From: Tessaracoccus flavescens
Lineage (GTDB): Bacteria > Actinomycetota > Actinomycetes > Propionibacteriales > Propionibacteriaceae
Reading direction: 5' to 3'
Assembly: GCF_001998865.1 (NCBI RefSeq)
Contig: NZ_CP019607.1
Coordinates: forward strand, 1,860,001 to 1,924,000
DNA: 64,000 nucleotides
The notes beneath the pieces were generated by a model. The model was not told where the DNA came from. It was given only the letters and a program-made list of their open reading frames with translations, and ran no database searches. Positions 17,027-26,767 of this stretch are shown here, in pieces. Both the position numbers and the translations under genes were made by a program. How positions within the stretch are numbered: the first letter of the stretch is position 1; each line of letters opens with the position of its first letter.

Positions 17027-17944
17027 TCAGCTGTTGACCACGCGGACCGCGGCCTTGAGCGGCATGGAGTTCACGGAGGTGACCCGGACGCCGGTGCGCG
17101 GGTTGGCCGCGTCGACGATCTGGCCGCCACCGATGTAGATGCCGACGTGGCTGATGGGCGAGTAGTAGAAGACCAGGTCACCAGGCTTCAGGGCGCTGGT
17201 GGAGACCTTCTTGCCTGCCGAGACCTGGCTGCCGGAGGTGCGGGGCAGCGTGATGCCGATCTGCTTGTAGGCGTAGCTCGTGAGGCCGGAGCAGTCGAAG
17301 GAGCTCGGGCCCGCCGAGGCGTGACGGTAGCTGCTGCCGACCTTGCTGAGGGCGGCAGTGACGACCTTGTCGGCCTTCGAGTTCTCGACCGGCATGTTGG
17401 GGATGTCGGGGGAGGAGGCCGGGATCTTGGTGACGGCGGGAACCGACGAGCTGGAGAACTGCACCATGTTGTTGAAGACCCACTTGGTGCTCTGCCTGAA
17501 CTTGCCGGAGGCCGACTCGACGACGCTGGTCAGGGAGTAGGAACGGCAGCCGTTCTTGCCGGTGGCTGCGGTGTCGCACTCGGTCTTCCACTTGCGTCCG
17601 TCGTTTGCGGTCCAGGAACCCGTCTTCCCCAACGGGTTCTTGGACCAGGAGCTGCGGGCGGAAGGAAGGTAGGTCATGTTGTTGAAGACCCAGCCGTTGG
17701 TGGCGACGTAGCTGCCGCCGACCTTCGCGACCTTTGTACCCCAGATGTCGGTGGTGCAGCGCACGACGGTGGTGGAGTACTTCTCACAGTCGGTCTGCCA
17801 GTAGCGGCCGTTGACCAGGTGGTCACCGGGCTGCGTGTAGACGGTGGTCGCATTGGTCTGCGCCTTCGCCTCTCCCAGGGGGACAATGCCGAGGACCACG
17901 CCCAGGAGGGCGGTGACCAGCACGATGGTGGTGCGTTTCAACAT
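17027..17944 (-). CDS. Secreted NlpC/P60 cell-wall hydrolase
   Basis: 305 residues. The signal peptide is residues 1-28 (cleavage near AKA-QT). Two similar Cys-containing repeats follow, about 41-95 (YWQTDCEKYS...GWVFNNM) and 115-163 (KWKTECDTAA...KWVFNNM), then the C-terminal NlpC/P60 domain (about 190-305). Catalytic Cys218 is in FDCSGLTSYAY and His266 is in SHVGIYIGGG. The usual third residue (His in relatives such as MVHA) is Asp277 in IVDAAN. The family cuts peptide cross-links of peptidoglycan (typically D-Glu to the diamino acid). The repeats may bind wall or surface polymers (inference). Confidence 0.88.
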   Translation of the reverse strand: MLKRTTIVLVTALLGVVLGIVPLGEAKAQTNATTVYTQPGDHLVNGRYWQTDCEKYSTTVVRCTTDIWGTKVAKVGGSYVATNGWVFNNMTYLPSARSSWSKNPLGKTGSWTANDGRKWKTECDTAATGKNGCRSYSLTSVVESASGKFRQSTKWVFNNMVQFSSSSVPAVTKIPASSPDIPNMPVENSKADKVVTAALSKVGSSYRHASAGPSSFDCSGLTSYAYKQIGITLPRTSGSQVSAGKKVSTSALKPGDLVFYYSPISHVGIYIGGGQIVDAANPRTGVRVTSVNSMPLKAAVRVVNS

Positions 17945-18269
17945 GAGGTTGCCTGTTCCTTGTGAGTCGTGGGCTGAAGAAACCTAACACCGCAACCTGA
18001 GAAATCCAAAGCATTGTCTCAGGATTGATGCGGTTTGCACGGTAAATGCTGTGGTGATGGCGTGTCGGAGGGCCCGGTTGTCTCAGGAAACACTCAGGAA
18101 GTTCAGGGTGCCCGGGAGTTGGCACCGGTCGGCGTCGAGGCCGTAAAAGTCCTTGTCAGGGGCGAACCGATCACATCTGCGTCGCAAGCCGGTGCTGGCG
18201 GGGAGTGTCCTGGCGGGCGGCTCGACCCCGCGCCGATGCCATGCCCTGGGCGAAATCATGAAAGAAAGC

Positions 18270-18297
18270 GAGACGGGCGGCCTCGGCCGCCCGTCTC
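18270..18297 (-). terminator. Hairpin terminator after the helicase gene
   Basis: Stem GAGACGGGCGGCC / GGCCGCCCGTCTC (13 bp; 12 effective pairs with a 4-base loop), about 19 bases beyond the helicase stop, followed on the minus strand by a TTTCTTTC tract. Confidence 0.78.
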
Positions 18298-18315
18298 ATG
18301 GGTTGTGTCTCGGTG

Positions 18316-19806
18316 TCAGCGACCGCGACGGCGCTGCGCGCTGAAGCCCGCCACGCCTTTGTTGCTGCCTGAGGAGGCGGCGCCGGAGCGGCCTCGGCCT
18401 CCGGAGCGTGCCCCGGACTCCTGCCTCGGCCTGCGGGTTCCTCCGTCGCGCGGGGTGCCGCTGCGGGCGCCGTCGCGAGGACCCGAGTCGCGACCGCCGC
18501 CGCGAGGGGCTCCGTCGCGCGGGCTGTCCTTCGCCGGGCCACGGCGGGGGCGACGAGCCCCGCCGCGCTGCTTCGGCTGCTGCGCCTCCTGCTGGGGCCG
18601 GTTGGGGTGCGCCGCCGCATCGGCCTGCTCGGGGCTCAGGTAGACCCTTTCGCCCGGGGCGAGGTCGACGATCAGCTGGTCGCCCGCCCTCGTCGACGCG
18701 ATGGTCGGCGAGATCTTGGCCGCGCGCATCAGCGAGCGGACCTCTCCGGTCTGGTCGGGGGTGGCCAGCGTCAGCACGGTGCCCGCCTTGCCCGCGCGGG
18801 CGGTTCGGCCGGAGCGGTGCAGGTAGGCCTTGTGCTCCGCGGGCGGGTCGGCATGGACGACGAGCTCGACGTCGTCGACGTGGATGCCGCGGGCGGCGAT
18901 GTCGGTGGCGACGAGGGTCTGGACGGCGCCGGAGTGGAAGGCGTCGAGGTTACGGGTGCGGGCGTTCTGCGCGAGGTTGCCGTGCAGATCGACCGCGGGA
19001 ACGCCCAGCTGGACGAGCTGACGCGCGAGCTTCTTGGCGCCGTGCTTGGTGCGGGTGAACATGATCGTCTTGCCCGGGGCGGCGGCGAGGTCGGCCAGGA
19101 TCCGTATCCGGTCGGCCTTGTCGACCTTGAGTACGTGGTGGTCCATCTTGGCGACGGGCGACTGGGCCGAGTCGGCCTCGTGGGTCACGGGATTGTGCAG
19201 GTACGCCTTGACGAGCACTCCGACACCCTGGTCGAGGGTGGCCGAGAACAGCATCCGCTGACCGGTCTGGGGCGTCTTGTCGAGAATGCGGCGGACCATG
19301 GGCAGGAAGCCCATGTCTGCCATGTGGTCGGCCTCGTCGATGATCGTGATGGTGACCGCGGACAGGTCGACCGCGCCCTGGCCCATCAGGTCCAGCAGGC
19401 GGCCGGGGCACGCGACGAGCACGTCGACGCCCTTGGCAAGAGCGCGGACCTGGGGGTTCTGGTTCACGCCGCCGAAGACGGTGACGTGGCTGAGCCCGGC
19501 CGTCTTGGCGAGCGGGATCAGCGACTCCTCGATCTGCGAGGCGAGCTCACGGGTCGGGGCGAGGATGAGGGAGCGGGCCTTCTTCGGCGGGGCCTGGCGA
19601 CCGCCTGCGAGGCGCGCGACGAGGGGGAGCAGGAAGGCGAAGGTCTTTCCCGAGCCGGTGCGGCCGCGGCCGAGGACGTCACGTCCGGCCAGCGAGTCGG
19701 GGAGGGTGGCCTCCTGGATGGGCGTCGGGGTGGTGATGCCACGCGCCTGGAGGGCGGTGACGAGGGAGGTGGGCACGCCGAGGCGCGCGAAATTCGAAGA
19801 CAAAGG
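18316..19806 (-). CDS. DEAD-box RNA helicase, RhlE-like
   Basis: ATP-dependent RNA helicase, probably for ribosome assembly or RNA turnover at low temperature. I chose TTG at 19806 (LSSNFARLGVP) because AGAGGAA lies seven bases upstream; the extra 37 residues of the longer frame show no homology. 496 residues. Motifs in order: Q motif TPTPIQEATLP, Walker A GRTGSGKT, PTRELASQ, DEAD in IIDEADHMADMGF, SAT in LFSATLDQ, and C-terminal HRSGRTARAGKAG. The last about 110 residues are a basic, Gly/Arg/Pro-rich disordered tail with repeated PRDGAPRGG-like units, which often bind RNA. Confidence 0.93.
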   Translation of the reverse strand, partial: PLSSNFARLGVPTSLVTALQARGITTPTPIQEATLPDSLAGRDVLGRGRTGSGKTFAFLLPLVARLAGGRQAPPKKARSLILAPTRELASQIEESLIPLAKTAGLSHVTVFGGVNQNPQVRALAKGVDVLVACPGRLLDLMGQGAVDLSAVTITIIDEADHMADMGFLPMVRRILDKTPQTGQRMLFSATLDQGVGVLVKAYLHNPVTHEADSAQSPVAKMDHHVLKVDKADRIRILADLAAAPGKTIMFTRTKHGAKKLARQLVQLGVPAVDLHGNLAQNARTRNLDAFHSGAVQTLVATDIAARGIHVDDVELVVHADPPAEHKAYLHRSGRTARAGKAGTVLTLATPDQTGEVRSLMRAAKISPTIASTRAGDQLIVDLAPGERVYLSPEQADAAAHPNRPQQEAQQPKQRGGARRPRRGPAKDSPRDGAPRGGGRDSGPRDGARSGTPRDGGTRRPRQESGARSGGRGRSGAASSGSNKGVAGFSAQRRRGR

Positions 19807-20046
19807 GTTCCTCTGGTCGGTGTCTTGCGCTCTGCGCCGTTGGCATTCAACCCCGGAGTGGGTCGTCGGGCGCGGGCTGGCGGAGCCTCCAACTGAGCTG
19901 GGACCGGCTCCGATCACCGGGGATCCGCTGCAAGACTGGGCGGACCACAGGCCCCATTCTAGTGTGAACGTTCAACTAGCCGTTAATCGTGGCTTGTCGC
20001 CGTGCAGGAGCGACGGGCTCCCAGCCGCCTCGGGTGGGGGTGTGAT

Positions 20047-20122
20047 GAGCACTTTTCCGGGTGCGTTCTGGATTGGAACGCTCAAGAGGGCGTTGGTGCG
20101 CAACGAGTCCGGAAAAGTGCTC
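20047..20122. repeat. Dispersed hairpin repeat, copy B (best copy)
   Basis: 76 bp with perfect 14-bp arms, GAGCACTTTTCCGG (20047-20060) and CCGGAAAAGTGCTC (20109-20122). The right flank CAACGAGT...CTCAAGG is shared with copy C. It lies 25 bp past the stop of the minus-strand hydrolase. It could be a MITE (a small non-autonomous element) or a transcript-end structure. Confidence 0.7.
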
Positions 20123-20146
20123 AAGGTGCCACCTGACAACGGTTTG

Positions 20147-21388
20147 TCAGCGCACGGCGCGACCGGCCGCGAGGTCGAAGAGGTGGGGGAGGACGTCGCC
20201 GGAGCGCAGCCCGCTGTGCTCGTGGATGCTGGTGACATACGTCTTGACGTCGGGCAGCAGCGCGGCCGTCTCCATCGAGTACTCGACCGGGACGTACAGG
20301 TCGTTGTAGTAGACGGCGGCTGCACCCTTCGCGCCGGAGGCCTCGAGGGCGGCCTCGTCGTAGAGACGGGGCCACTCGACGGCGGCGATCCGGTCCACGA
20401 CGTCGGCCCAAGGCTGGAATGCGGGAACGGTCTCGGCCCACTCCCGCCGAACGTGTTCGCCCGTCAGCAGCGTCGGGTCCTGCTTGAAGTCGTCGGGCTC
20501 GACGCGCTCGGCCGCCCAGTTCGTGGCATGGCCGTCTGCGTAGCAGGACTCGTGGATGACGTAGTAGAGCGGGTTCCTGCCGCCGAACGGGAGCGCGTCG
20601 GCGAGGTCGTAGCGGAAGGCGTTGGTGGCAGGATCCTTGGCGAGCAGCGCCCACAGGCTCTGCCAGCCGTCGTCGGAGCCGAGCAGCGAGCCGAGCGACC
20701 GGATCCGCGACACGGAGACGACCTCACCCGAGGGCAGCACGATGTCGCCCGCGGCCGCCAGGTCGACGAGCCGGCGCACAGCGTCGCGCTGCTCGGGGAA
20801 GCGGCGATAGTACGCCTTCGAGGCCGCGCGGAGCTTGTCGTAGGAGAGGGCGTAGGCCTCGTCCGGGGTGTGGCCGACGGCGCTGAGTCCCCCGGTGAAG
20901 AAGACGGTGTCGAGCGAGTCGGCATGCGTGCTCAGGTAGCTCAGCGTGGTGAAGCCGCCGAACGACTGGCCGAGCGTGCTCCAGGTCTTCGCGCCGAGAT
21001 GCTCCCGCAGCGCCTCGGCGTCGCGCACGATCGAGTCGGCGCGCAGGTGCGTGAGCCGCTCGACGAGCTCGTCGGTTCCCCGCTCGAGATCGGCGTCCCC
21101 GATCGGCGTCGACCTTCCGGTTCCCCGCTGATCGAGGAGGACGACGCGGTACCGCTCGAGCGCGGTGTCGAGCCACGACGGGGAAGACGGGCTGTGTAAC
21201 GGTGTCGGAGCCTCGTGGCCCGGGCCTCCCTGCAGGAAGGTGATATAGGGGAGCTTCTCGCCGCCCTCGCGGGTGACGACCGCCGCGTGCACGTCGATGG
21301 TGCGCCCGTCATCGGGATTTTCCCAGTCAAGGGGAACGGTGAGGGTGTGGTCCTCGATGGCCAGATCCTGCATGCGTCGGCTGCTCAC
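20147..21388 (-). CDS. Alpha/beta hydrolase, prolyl aminopeptidase-like
   Basis: 413 residues, family S33: removes N-terminal proline (or related residues) from peptides in the cytoplasm. The oxyanion loop is LQGGPGHEAP, then LLDQRGTGRSTP. The nucleophile serine is in LGQSFGGFTTL. The catalytic His is in the C-terminal SIHEHSGLRSGDV, with the Asp probably in YNDLYVPVEYS. Start is GTG at 21388 or ATG at 21373; neither has a strong ribosome site. It is divergent from the S9 peptidase, so both could share a regulated region and a role in using proline-rich peptides. Confidence 0.88.
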   Translation of the reverse strand: MSSRRMQDLAIEDHTLTVPLDWENPDDGRTIDVHAAVVTREGGEKLPYITFLQGGPGHEAPTPLHSPSSPSWLDTALERYRVVLLDQRGTGRSTPIGDADLERGTDELVERLTHLRADSIVRDAEALREHLGAKTWSTLGQSFGGFTTLSYLSTHADSLDTVFFTGGLSAVGHTPDEAYALSYDKLRAASKAYYRRFPEQRDAVRRLVDLAAAGDIVLPSGEVVSVSRIRSLGSLLGSDDGWQSLWALLAKDPATNAFRYDLADALPFGGRNPLYYVIHESCYADGHATNWAAERVEPDDFKQDPTLLTGEHVRREWAETVPAFQPWADVVDRIAAVEWPRLYDEAALEASGAKGAAAVYYNDLYVPVEYSMETAALLPDVKTYVTSIHEHSGLRSGDVLPHLFDLAAGRAVR

Positions 21389-21568
21389 GGGTCGAGCCTA
21401 GCTGGCGCTGCGATCCGCACCGGTGCGGGCTCCGCGCAGGTCGGGAGACGGCCCGGACGGGCGGAGGCGCGCGCCCGCGCGGGAGCATCCTTGGCCGGAG
21501 CGTCGCGACCCCGACCATCTGGCAGGAGAGGGGCGTGGGGGAAGCGTCGACAGTGGCAAGGTGGAGCC

Positions 21569-23599
21569 ATGACCGATGCTGAGAAATCACCCTGGTTCGA
21601 CCTTGAGACCTACGTCACGACGCCGCGGCTGACGGGACTCGTGCTGAGCCATGACGGCACGACCCTGATGGCCGCCGTGCAGGGTCCCGACGCGGACAAG
21701 ACCGCCTACACGACCTCCCTCTGGAGCGTCGACCCGCGCGGCGAGCGCCGGGCCGTCCGCAAGACCCGTTCCGTCAAGGGAGAGGCCGCGGCCGCCTTCC
21801 TGCGCGACGGATCGCTCGTGTTCACCTCCAAGCGCGACATCCCCACCGAGGGCGACGACGCCCCCAAGGACTCCACCAGCGCTCTGTGGTGCCTGCCTGG
21901 TGACGGCGGCGAGGCCTATGTGCTCGCCCGCCGCGACGGCGGCTGGGGAACGGTGCTCACCAACGCCGACACCGACGACGTGATCCTCGGCGTGCTGATG
22001 CACGACGGCGTCGATGACGACGAGGCCGATGCAGCCAAGCGCGAGACCAGGTCGAAGAAGAAGGTCAGCGCGATCCTCCATGACGGCTACCCGGTGCGCT
22101 ACTGGGACCACGACCTGGGCGCCGAGCACCTGCGTCTTCGCCGAGCCACCGTCTCGGGTGAGGGCGACGACCACCGTCTCGAAGACCTCAAGGACCTGAC
22201 CGGAGACGTCGGCGACGCGATCGAGGCGGTCACCGTCTCGCGCAACGGGGCCACCCTCGTCGCCGCCTGGGAGGAGCACCTTCCCCAGGGCATCACCGTC
22301 GGAAGGCTGGCGCGGATCGACCCGGCCACCGGCGAGCGCACCGTGATCGCGACCGCGGAGGATGCCGAGTTCGGCGGAGCCGTGGTCAGCGACGACGGCC
22401 GCTACGTCCTCGCGGTGCGCCATCGCATCTCCTCGCCGACGCAATCTGTTGACTCCAAGCTGTGGCTGATCGACCTCGAGACCGGCGAGGGCCGCGTCGT
22501 GGCCGACGACTGGGACCGCTGGGGCCACCCCGTCGCGATCTCGCCCGACAACACGACGGGCTATGTCGTGGCCGACGAGGACGGCGCCGCCCCCGTCTTC
22601 TCCGTCGACCTCGGCAGCGGAGAGGTGCGTCGGCTCACCCAGGAGGGAGCCCACTCGTCCGTGCTGCGTAGCCCCGACGGCGCGACGCTCTACGCGCTGC
22701 GCTCCTCGTACGCGAACCCCGGCGACATCGTCGCCATCGATGTCGCGTCGGCGACCAGCCGCGTGCTGCCCTCGCCCGTGTCCTACCCGGAGCTGCCTGG
22801 CCGGGTCGAACGCGTCGAGACGCAGGCCTCCGACGGCACCCGCGTCCCCGGCTGGCTGATCCTGCCGGAGGGCGCCTCCGAGGCGGACCCGGCGCCGCTG
22901 ACGCTGTGGGTGCACGGCGGTCCGCTCGGCTCGTGGAATGCGTGGTCGTGGCGCTGGTGCCCGTGGCTGCTCGTTTCCCGCGGCCAGGCCGTCCTGCTTC
23001 CCGACCCGGCGCTGTCGACCGGCTACGGCCTCGACTACATCCAGCGGGGCTGGGGCCAGTGGGGGGCCGAGCCCTACACCGACATCATGGCGCTCACCGA
23101 CGCCGTCGAGGCGCGCGGCGACATCCGCGACGACGCCTCGGTGATGATGGGCGGCTCCTTCGGCGGGTACATGGCCAACTGGATCGCCACCCACACCGAC
23201 CGCTTCGCGGGCATCGTGTCCCACGCGTCGCTGTGGAACCTGACCAGCTTCGGCCCGACCACCGACGCCGCCTGGTACTGGAAGCGCGAGCTCAGCCCCG
23301 AGATGCTGGAGGCCAACTCCCCGCACACCTTGGCGGAGGAGATCGTCACCCCGATGCTCGTCATCCACGGCGACAAGGACTACCGCGTCCCGATCGGTGA
23401 GGGGCTGGCCCTCTGGTGGGCGCTCAACGAGCACTACGACGGTGACCTCGACAAGTTCCCGCACAGGTTCCTCTACTTCCCCGACGAGAACCACTGGATC
23501 CTCACCCCGCAGCATGCGATCGTCTGGTACGAGACGGTGCTGGCCTTCGCCGACGGCGTGCGCGCCGGTGAGCCGATGCGCCGCCCGGAACTGCTCTGA
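21569..23599 (+). CDS. S9-family prolyl oligopeptidase-type peptidase
   Basis: 676 residues, serine peptidase that cuts short peptides, often after proline. I chose ATG at 21569 (ribosome site GGTGGAG) over a much longer open frame with no homology. Residues about 15-400 are a seven-bladed propeller (repeated S/DxDGT...Y segments such as VVSDDGRYVLAVRH). The C-terminal alpha/beta-hydrolase domain has nucleophile Ser530 in MGGSFGGYMANW, Asp in IHGDKDYRVPIG and His in DENHWI. No signal peptide, so it is cytoplasmic. Confidence 0.93.
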   Translation: MTDAEKSPWFDLETYVTTPRLTGLVLSHDGTTLMAAVQGPDADKTAYTTSLWSVDPRGERRAVRKTRSVKGEAAAAFLRDGSLVFTSKRDIPTEGDDAPKDSTSALWCLPGDGGEAYVLARRDGGWGTVLTNADTDDVILGVLMHDGVDDDEADAAKRETRSKKKVSAILHDGYPVRYWDHDLGAEHLRLRRATVSGEGDDHRLEDLKDLTGDVGDAIEAVTVSRNGATLVAAWEEHLPQGITVGRLARIDPATGERTVIATAEDAEFGGAVVSDDGRYVLAVRHRISSPTQSVDSKLWLIDLETGEGRVVADDWDRWGHPVAISPDNTTGYVVADEDGAAPVFSVDLGSGEVRRLTQEGAHSSVLRSPDGATLYALRSSYANPGDIVAIDVASATSRVLPSPVSYPELPGRVERVETQASDGTRVPGWLILPEGASEADPAPLTLWVHGGPLGSWNAWSWRWCPWLLVSRGQAVLLPDPALSTGYGLDYIQRGWGQWGAEPYTDIMALTDAVEARGDIRDDASVMMGGSFGGYMANWIATHTDRFAGIVSHASLWNLTSFGPTTDAAWYWKRELSPEMLEANSPHTLAEEIVTPMLVIHGDKDYRVPIGEGLALWWALNEHYDGDLDKFPHRFLYFPDENHWILTPQHAIVWYETVLAFADGVRAGEPMRRPELL

Positions 23600-23686
23600 T
23601 CCGCACCGTCACGTCGTGACGCAGCACGCAGCGGCCGCCCAGCAGGGATACTGCAGGGCGGCCGCTTCGGGTCTGTCAGGCGGCGG

Positions 23687-24013
23687 TCAGGCCTCGATCT
23701 CGCGGACCTCCAGGTAGCCGCCCTGCTCGTTGATCGGGTTGCGCTGCGCAACGGCCAGCGCCTCGTCCATCGAGTCGATCTCGATCACGTAGACGCCGAC
23801 GAGGGACGACTTCGGCTCTGCATCGGCCGCGTGGTCGTGGGTGTTGCCGAGCGTGACGGTGGCGTCCGGGTCGACGACGGCGCAGGCGAACCTGAGGATC
23901 CCCTCGGTGGTGATCTGCTGGCCGTAGGCGTCGTGCGCCTCGACGTCCTTGCCCTCGTCGCGCGTGGGGTCGGGCGCGGTGGGGCCGTACATCGAGATGA
24001 GGTACTTGGGCAT
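23687..24013 (-). CDS. YCII-related (DGPF-like) small protein
   Basis: 108 residues; start ATG at 24013 (ribosome site AAGGAGA). Dimeric alpha/beta YCII fold with MPKYLISMYGPTAPDP at the start and VGVYVIEIDSMDEALAVAQ near the end. The exact DGPF motif is absent (it has EGILRFA... instead), so it belongs to a more divergent branch. Relatives are often next to ECF sigma genes, but here none adjoins it. Molecular function is unknown. It is convergent with the S9 peptidase gene. Confidence 0.85.
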   Translation of the reverse strand: MPKYLISMYGPTAPDPTRDEGKDVEAHDAYGQQITTEGILRFACAVVDPDATVTLGNTHDHAADAEPKSSLVGVYVIEIDSMDEALAVAQRNPINEQGGYLEVREIEA

Positions 24014-24211
24014 GTGCGTCTCCTTGTCGAGTCGTCTGCAGTGGACGACTCCAGTCTTGCCGCAGTCGGCGCCGCGCGCAGGCGGCGGGAAAGATCCGCC
24101 AGGCACGCGCTGCGCAGCACCCCGAGTGTGGCTCCGGTTCGGGCTGACGCGAGCTTCGGCTTCGGCGAGAATGGCGGCGTGGCCGGTGGGGCCGCGGTCA
24201 AGGAGGACCAG

Positions 24212-25908
24212 TTGGACATCGACGCCGCCGTCGTGATCGTCGGGGCGGGGCTCGCCGGACTCGTCGCCGCAACCGAGGCCTGCGCCGGGGGCCGCAACCG
24301 CGTGCTGATCCTCGATCAGGAGAACGAACACAACCTGGGCGGACAGGCGTTCTGGTCGCTCGGCGGGATCTTCCTGGTCGACAGCCCCGAGCAGCGGCGG
24401 ATGGGGATCCGAGATTCGCCCGAGTTGGCCTGGCAGGACTGGCAGGGCTCAGCGCAGTTCGACCGGCTCGACGACGAGGACAGCTGGGCTTCGCGCTGGG
24501 CGCGGGCCTACGTCGAGTGGGCGGCCGACGGGAAGCGCGCGTACCTGCGCTCCCGCGGCTGGCATGCGGTGCCGTTCGTCGGCTGGGCCGAACGCGGTGC
24601 CGGATCCGCCCTGGGCCACGGCAACTCCGTGCCCCGCTTCCACATCACCTGGGGCACGGGTCCGCGGATCGTCGAGCTGTTCGCCGATGCCGTCGAGGAG
24701 GACAGGCGCGCCGGCCATCTCGAGCTGCGGTTCCGGCACCGGGTGGATGAGCTGATCGTGGAGGACGGCGCCGTCGTCGGGGTGCGCGGGTCGGTGCTCG
24801 CCCCGGACGACTCGCCCCGCGGGGTGTCATCGTCGCGCGAGGTGGTCGACGGTTTCGAGCTCAGGGCGGGCAGCGTCGTGGTCACCTCCGGAGGAATCGG
24901 CCACAATCACGAGCTGATGCGGCGCAACTGGCCCACAGACCGGGTCGGGCCGGCGCCGTCGCACCTGATCAGCGGCGTCCCCGCCCACGTCGACGGCAGG
25001 ATGTTGGAGATCACCGAACGGGCGGGCGGGCGCATCGTCAACCGCGACCGGATGTGGGCCTACACCGAGGGCGTGCACAACTGGGACCCCGTCTGGCCCC
25101 ACCATGGGACCCCGTCTGGCCCCACCATGCGATCCGGATTCTGCCCGGACCGTCGTCGATGTGGTTCGACGCCAACGACGAGCGTCTGCGCGGCATGTCC
25201 GGGGTGCCCGGCGCCGACTCGATCGGAGCCATGACGCAGATTCTCGCCACCGGGCACGACTACTCGTGGTTCGTGCTGACGCAGTCGATCATCGAGAAGG
25301 AGTTCGCGCTCTCGGGCTCGGAACAGAACCCCGACCTCACGGGGCGCGACGTCGGCTACCTGGTGCGGACGCGGCTCGCGAAGGGCGCGCCCGGCCCGGT
25401 CGAGGCGTTCAAGGAGCACGGCGTCGACTTCGTGGTCGCCGACACGCTGCCAGAACTCGTCGCGAAGATGAACGAGATCAGCCGCGGCCCGGAGCTCGAC
25501 GCCTCGGCGATCGAGGCGCAGATCGTCGCACGCGACCGCGAGCTGGACAACCCCTTCTCGAAGGACATCCAGGCGATGGTGATCCACAACGCCAGGAAGT
25601 CGGCCACTGACAAGCTGATCCGGGTCGCCAGGCCGCACCGGATCCTCGACCCGGCACACGGCCCGCTGATCGGGGTCCGGCTCAACATCTTGTCGCGCAA
25701 GACCCTGGGTGGGCTGCAGACCAACCTCGACTCGCAGGTGCTCGGCGCAGACGGCGAGCCGGTCCCTGGGCTGTATGCCGCGGGCGAGGTCGCCGGCTTC
25801 GGGGGCGGGGGAGTGCACGGCTACAACGCGCTCGAGGGCACGTTCCTTGGCGGATGCATCTTCTCCGGTCGGGCCGCGGGCCTGGCGCTCTCCGGCCGCC
25901 GTCCCTAG
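24212..25908 (+). pseudogene. FAD-dependent dehydrogenase broken by 23-bp duplication
   Basis: Flavoprotein of the fumarate reductase/3-ketosteroid dehydrogenase-like class (FAD_binding_2). I start it at TTG 24212, with AAGGAGG just upstream. The Rossmann segment is VVIVGAGLAGLVAATEA; the C-terminal FAD segment is GLYAAGEVAGFGGGGVHGYNALEG. The 23-bp unit TGGGACCCCGTCTGGCCCCA... is present twice (25082-25104 and 25105-25127). Twenty-three is not a multiple of three, so the frame shifts. With one copy removed, the protein reads through as HNWDPVWPHHAIRILPGPSS, making about 557 residues. All else looks intact, so the lesion may be recent and could revert by slippage. Confidence 0.88.
25082..25127 (+). 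repeat. 23-bp perfect tandem duplication
   Basis: Two identical, directly adjoining 23-bp units, the cause of the frameshift in the FAD dehydrogenase gene. Confidence 0.95.
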
Positions 25909-25939
25909 CCGCCGGGCGACGGTGGCGTAGATTGACGCC

Positions 25940-26767
25940 ATGCTCCTGCTCGACGCCTGGCTCCCCGACGGGGTCGGACTCGAGACGATCGCGCTGCTCG
26001 TGCTCGCCGCCTTCGCGGCGGGCTGGATCGACGCAGTGGTCGGCGGCGGGGGTCTGATCCAGCTGCCTGCGCTCCTGCTGGTTCCCCAGCTCGCGCCCGT
26101 CCAGGCTCTTGCCACCAACAAGCTCGCCTCCATCGCGGGCACCGCGACGAGCAGTCTCACCTATTACCGACGGGTCAAACCCGACCTCAGGACCGCGCTC
26201 CCCATGGCGGGACTCGCGCTGGCGGGCAGCTTCGGCGGGGCCGCCGTCGCGACGGTGCTGCCGACCGAGGTGTTCAAGCCGATCATCGTGGTCGCCCTCG
26301 CCGCGGTCGCGGTGTTCGTCGCCGTCCGCCCCAAGCTCGGCGCTGCGACATCGCTGCGCTTCACAGGCAGACGCCACCTCGTCGTGGCCTGCGCCCTCGG
26401 CATCGTGATCGGCTTCTACGACGGCATGCTCGGCCCGGGAACGGGCACGTTCCTCGTCATCGCGTTGGTGAGCGTCGTGGGCTACGACTTCATCGCCTCC
26501 AGCGCGAAGGCGAAGATCGTGAACTTCGCGACCAACCTGGGCGCGCTCGCGCTGTTCGTCCCAACCGGCGCCGTGGTCTGGGGGCTCGGACTCTGCCTCG
26601 CGGCGGCGAACGTTGCGGGCAGCTATCTGGGATCGCGGACGGCGATCGCCAAGGGCACCGGCTTCGTGCGCGTGGTGTTCCTCGTCGTGGCCGGGGCGTT
26701 GATCGTCAAGCTCGGCCACGACGTGTGGGTCGAGACCCTCTCGCCGTTGCTCAGCCCACGGGAGTGA
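25940..26767 (+). CDS. TSUP-family (TauE/SafE) membrane exporter
   Basis: 275 residues with about eight membrane spans in two repeats. Family signatures are VGGGGLIQLPALLL near residue 35 and its second copy DGMLGPGTGTFLVIALV near 165, plus the ATNKLASIAGT segment. Relatives move sulfite, sulfoacetate or other organic anions across the membrane; the substrate here is unknown. The 3' end overlaps the convergent DUF4375 gene by 17 bp. Confidence 0.9.
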   Translation: MLLLDAWLPDGVGLETIALLVLAAFAAGWIDAVVGGGGLIQLPALLLVPQLAPVQALATNKLASIAGTATSSLTYYRRVKPDLRTALPMAGLALAGSFGGAAVATVLPTEVFKPIIVVALAAVAVFVAVRPKLGAATSLRFTGRRHLVVACALGIVIGFYDGMLGPGTGTFLVIALVSVVGYDFIASSAKAKIVNFATNLGALALFVPTGAVVWGLGLCLAAANVAGSYLGSRTAIAKGTGFVRVVFLVVAGALIVKLGHDVWVETLSPLLSPRE

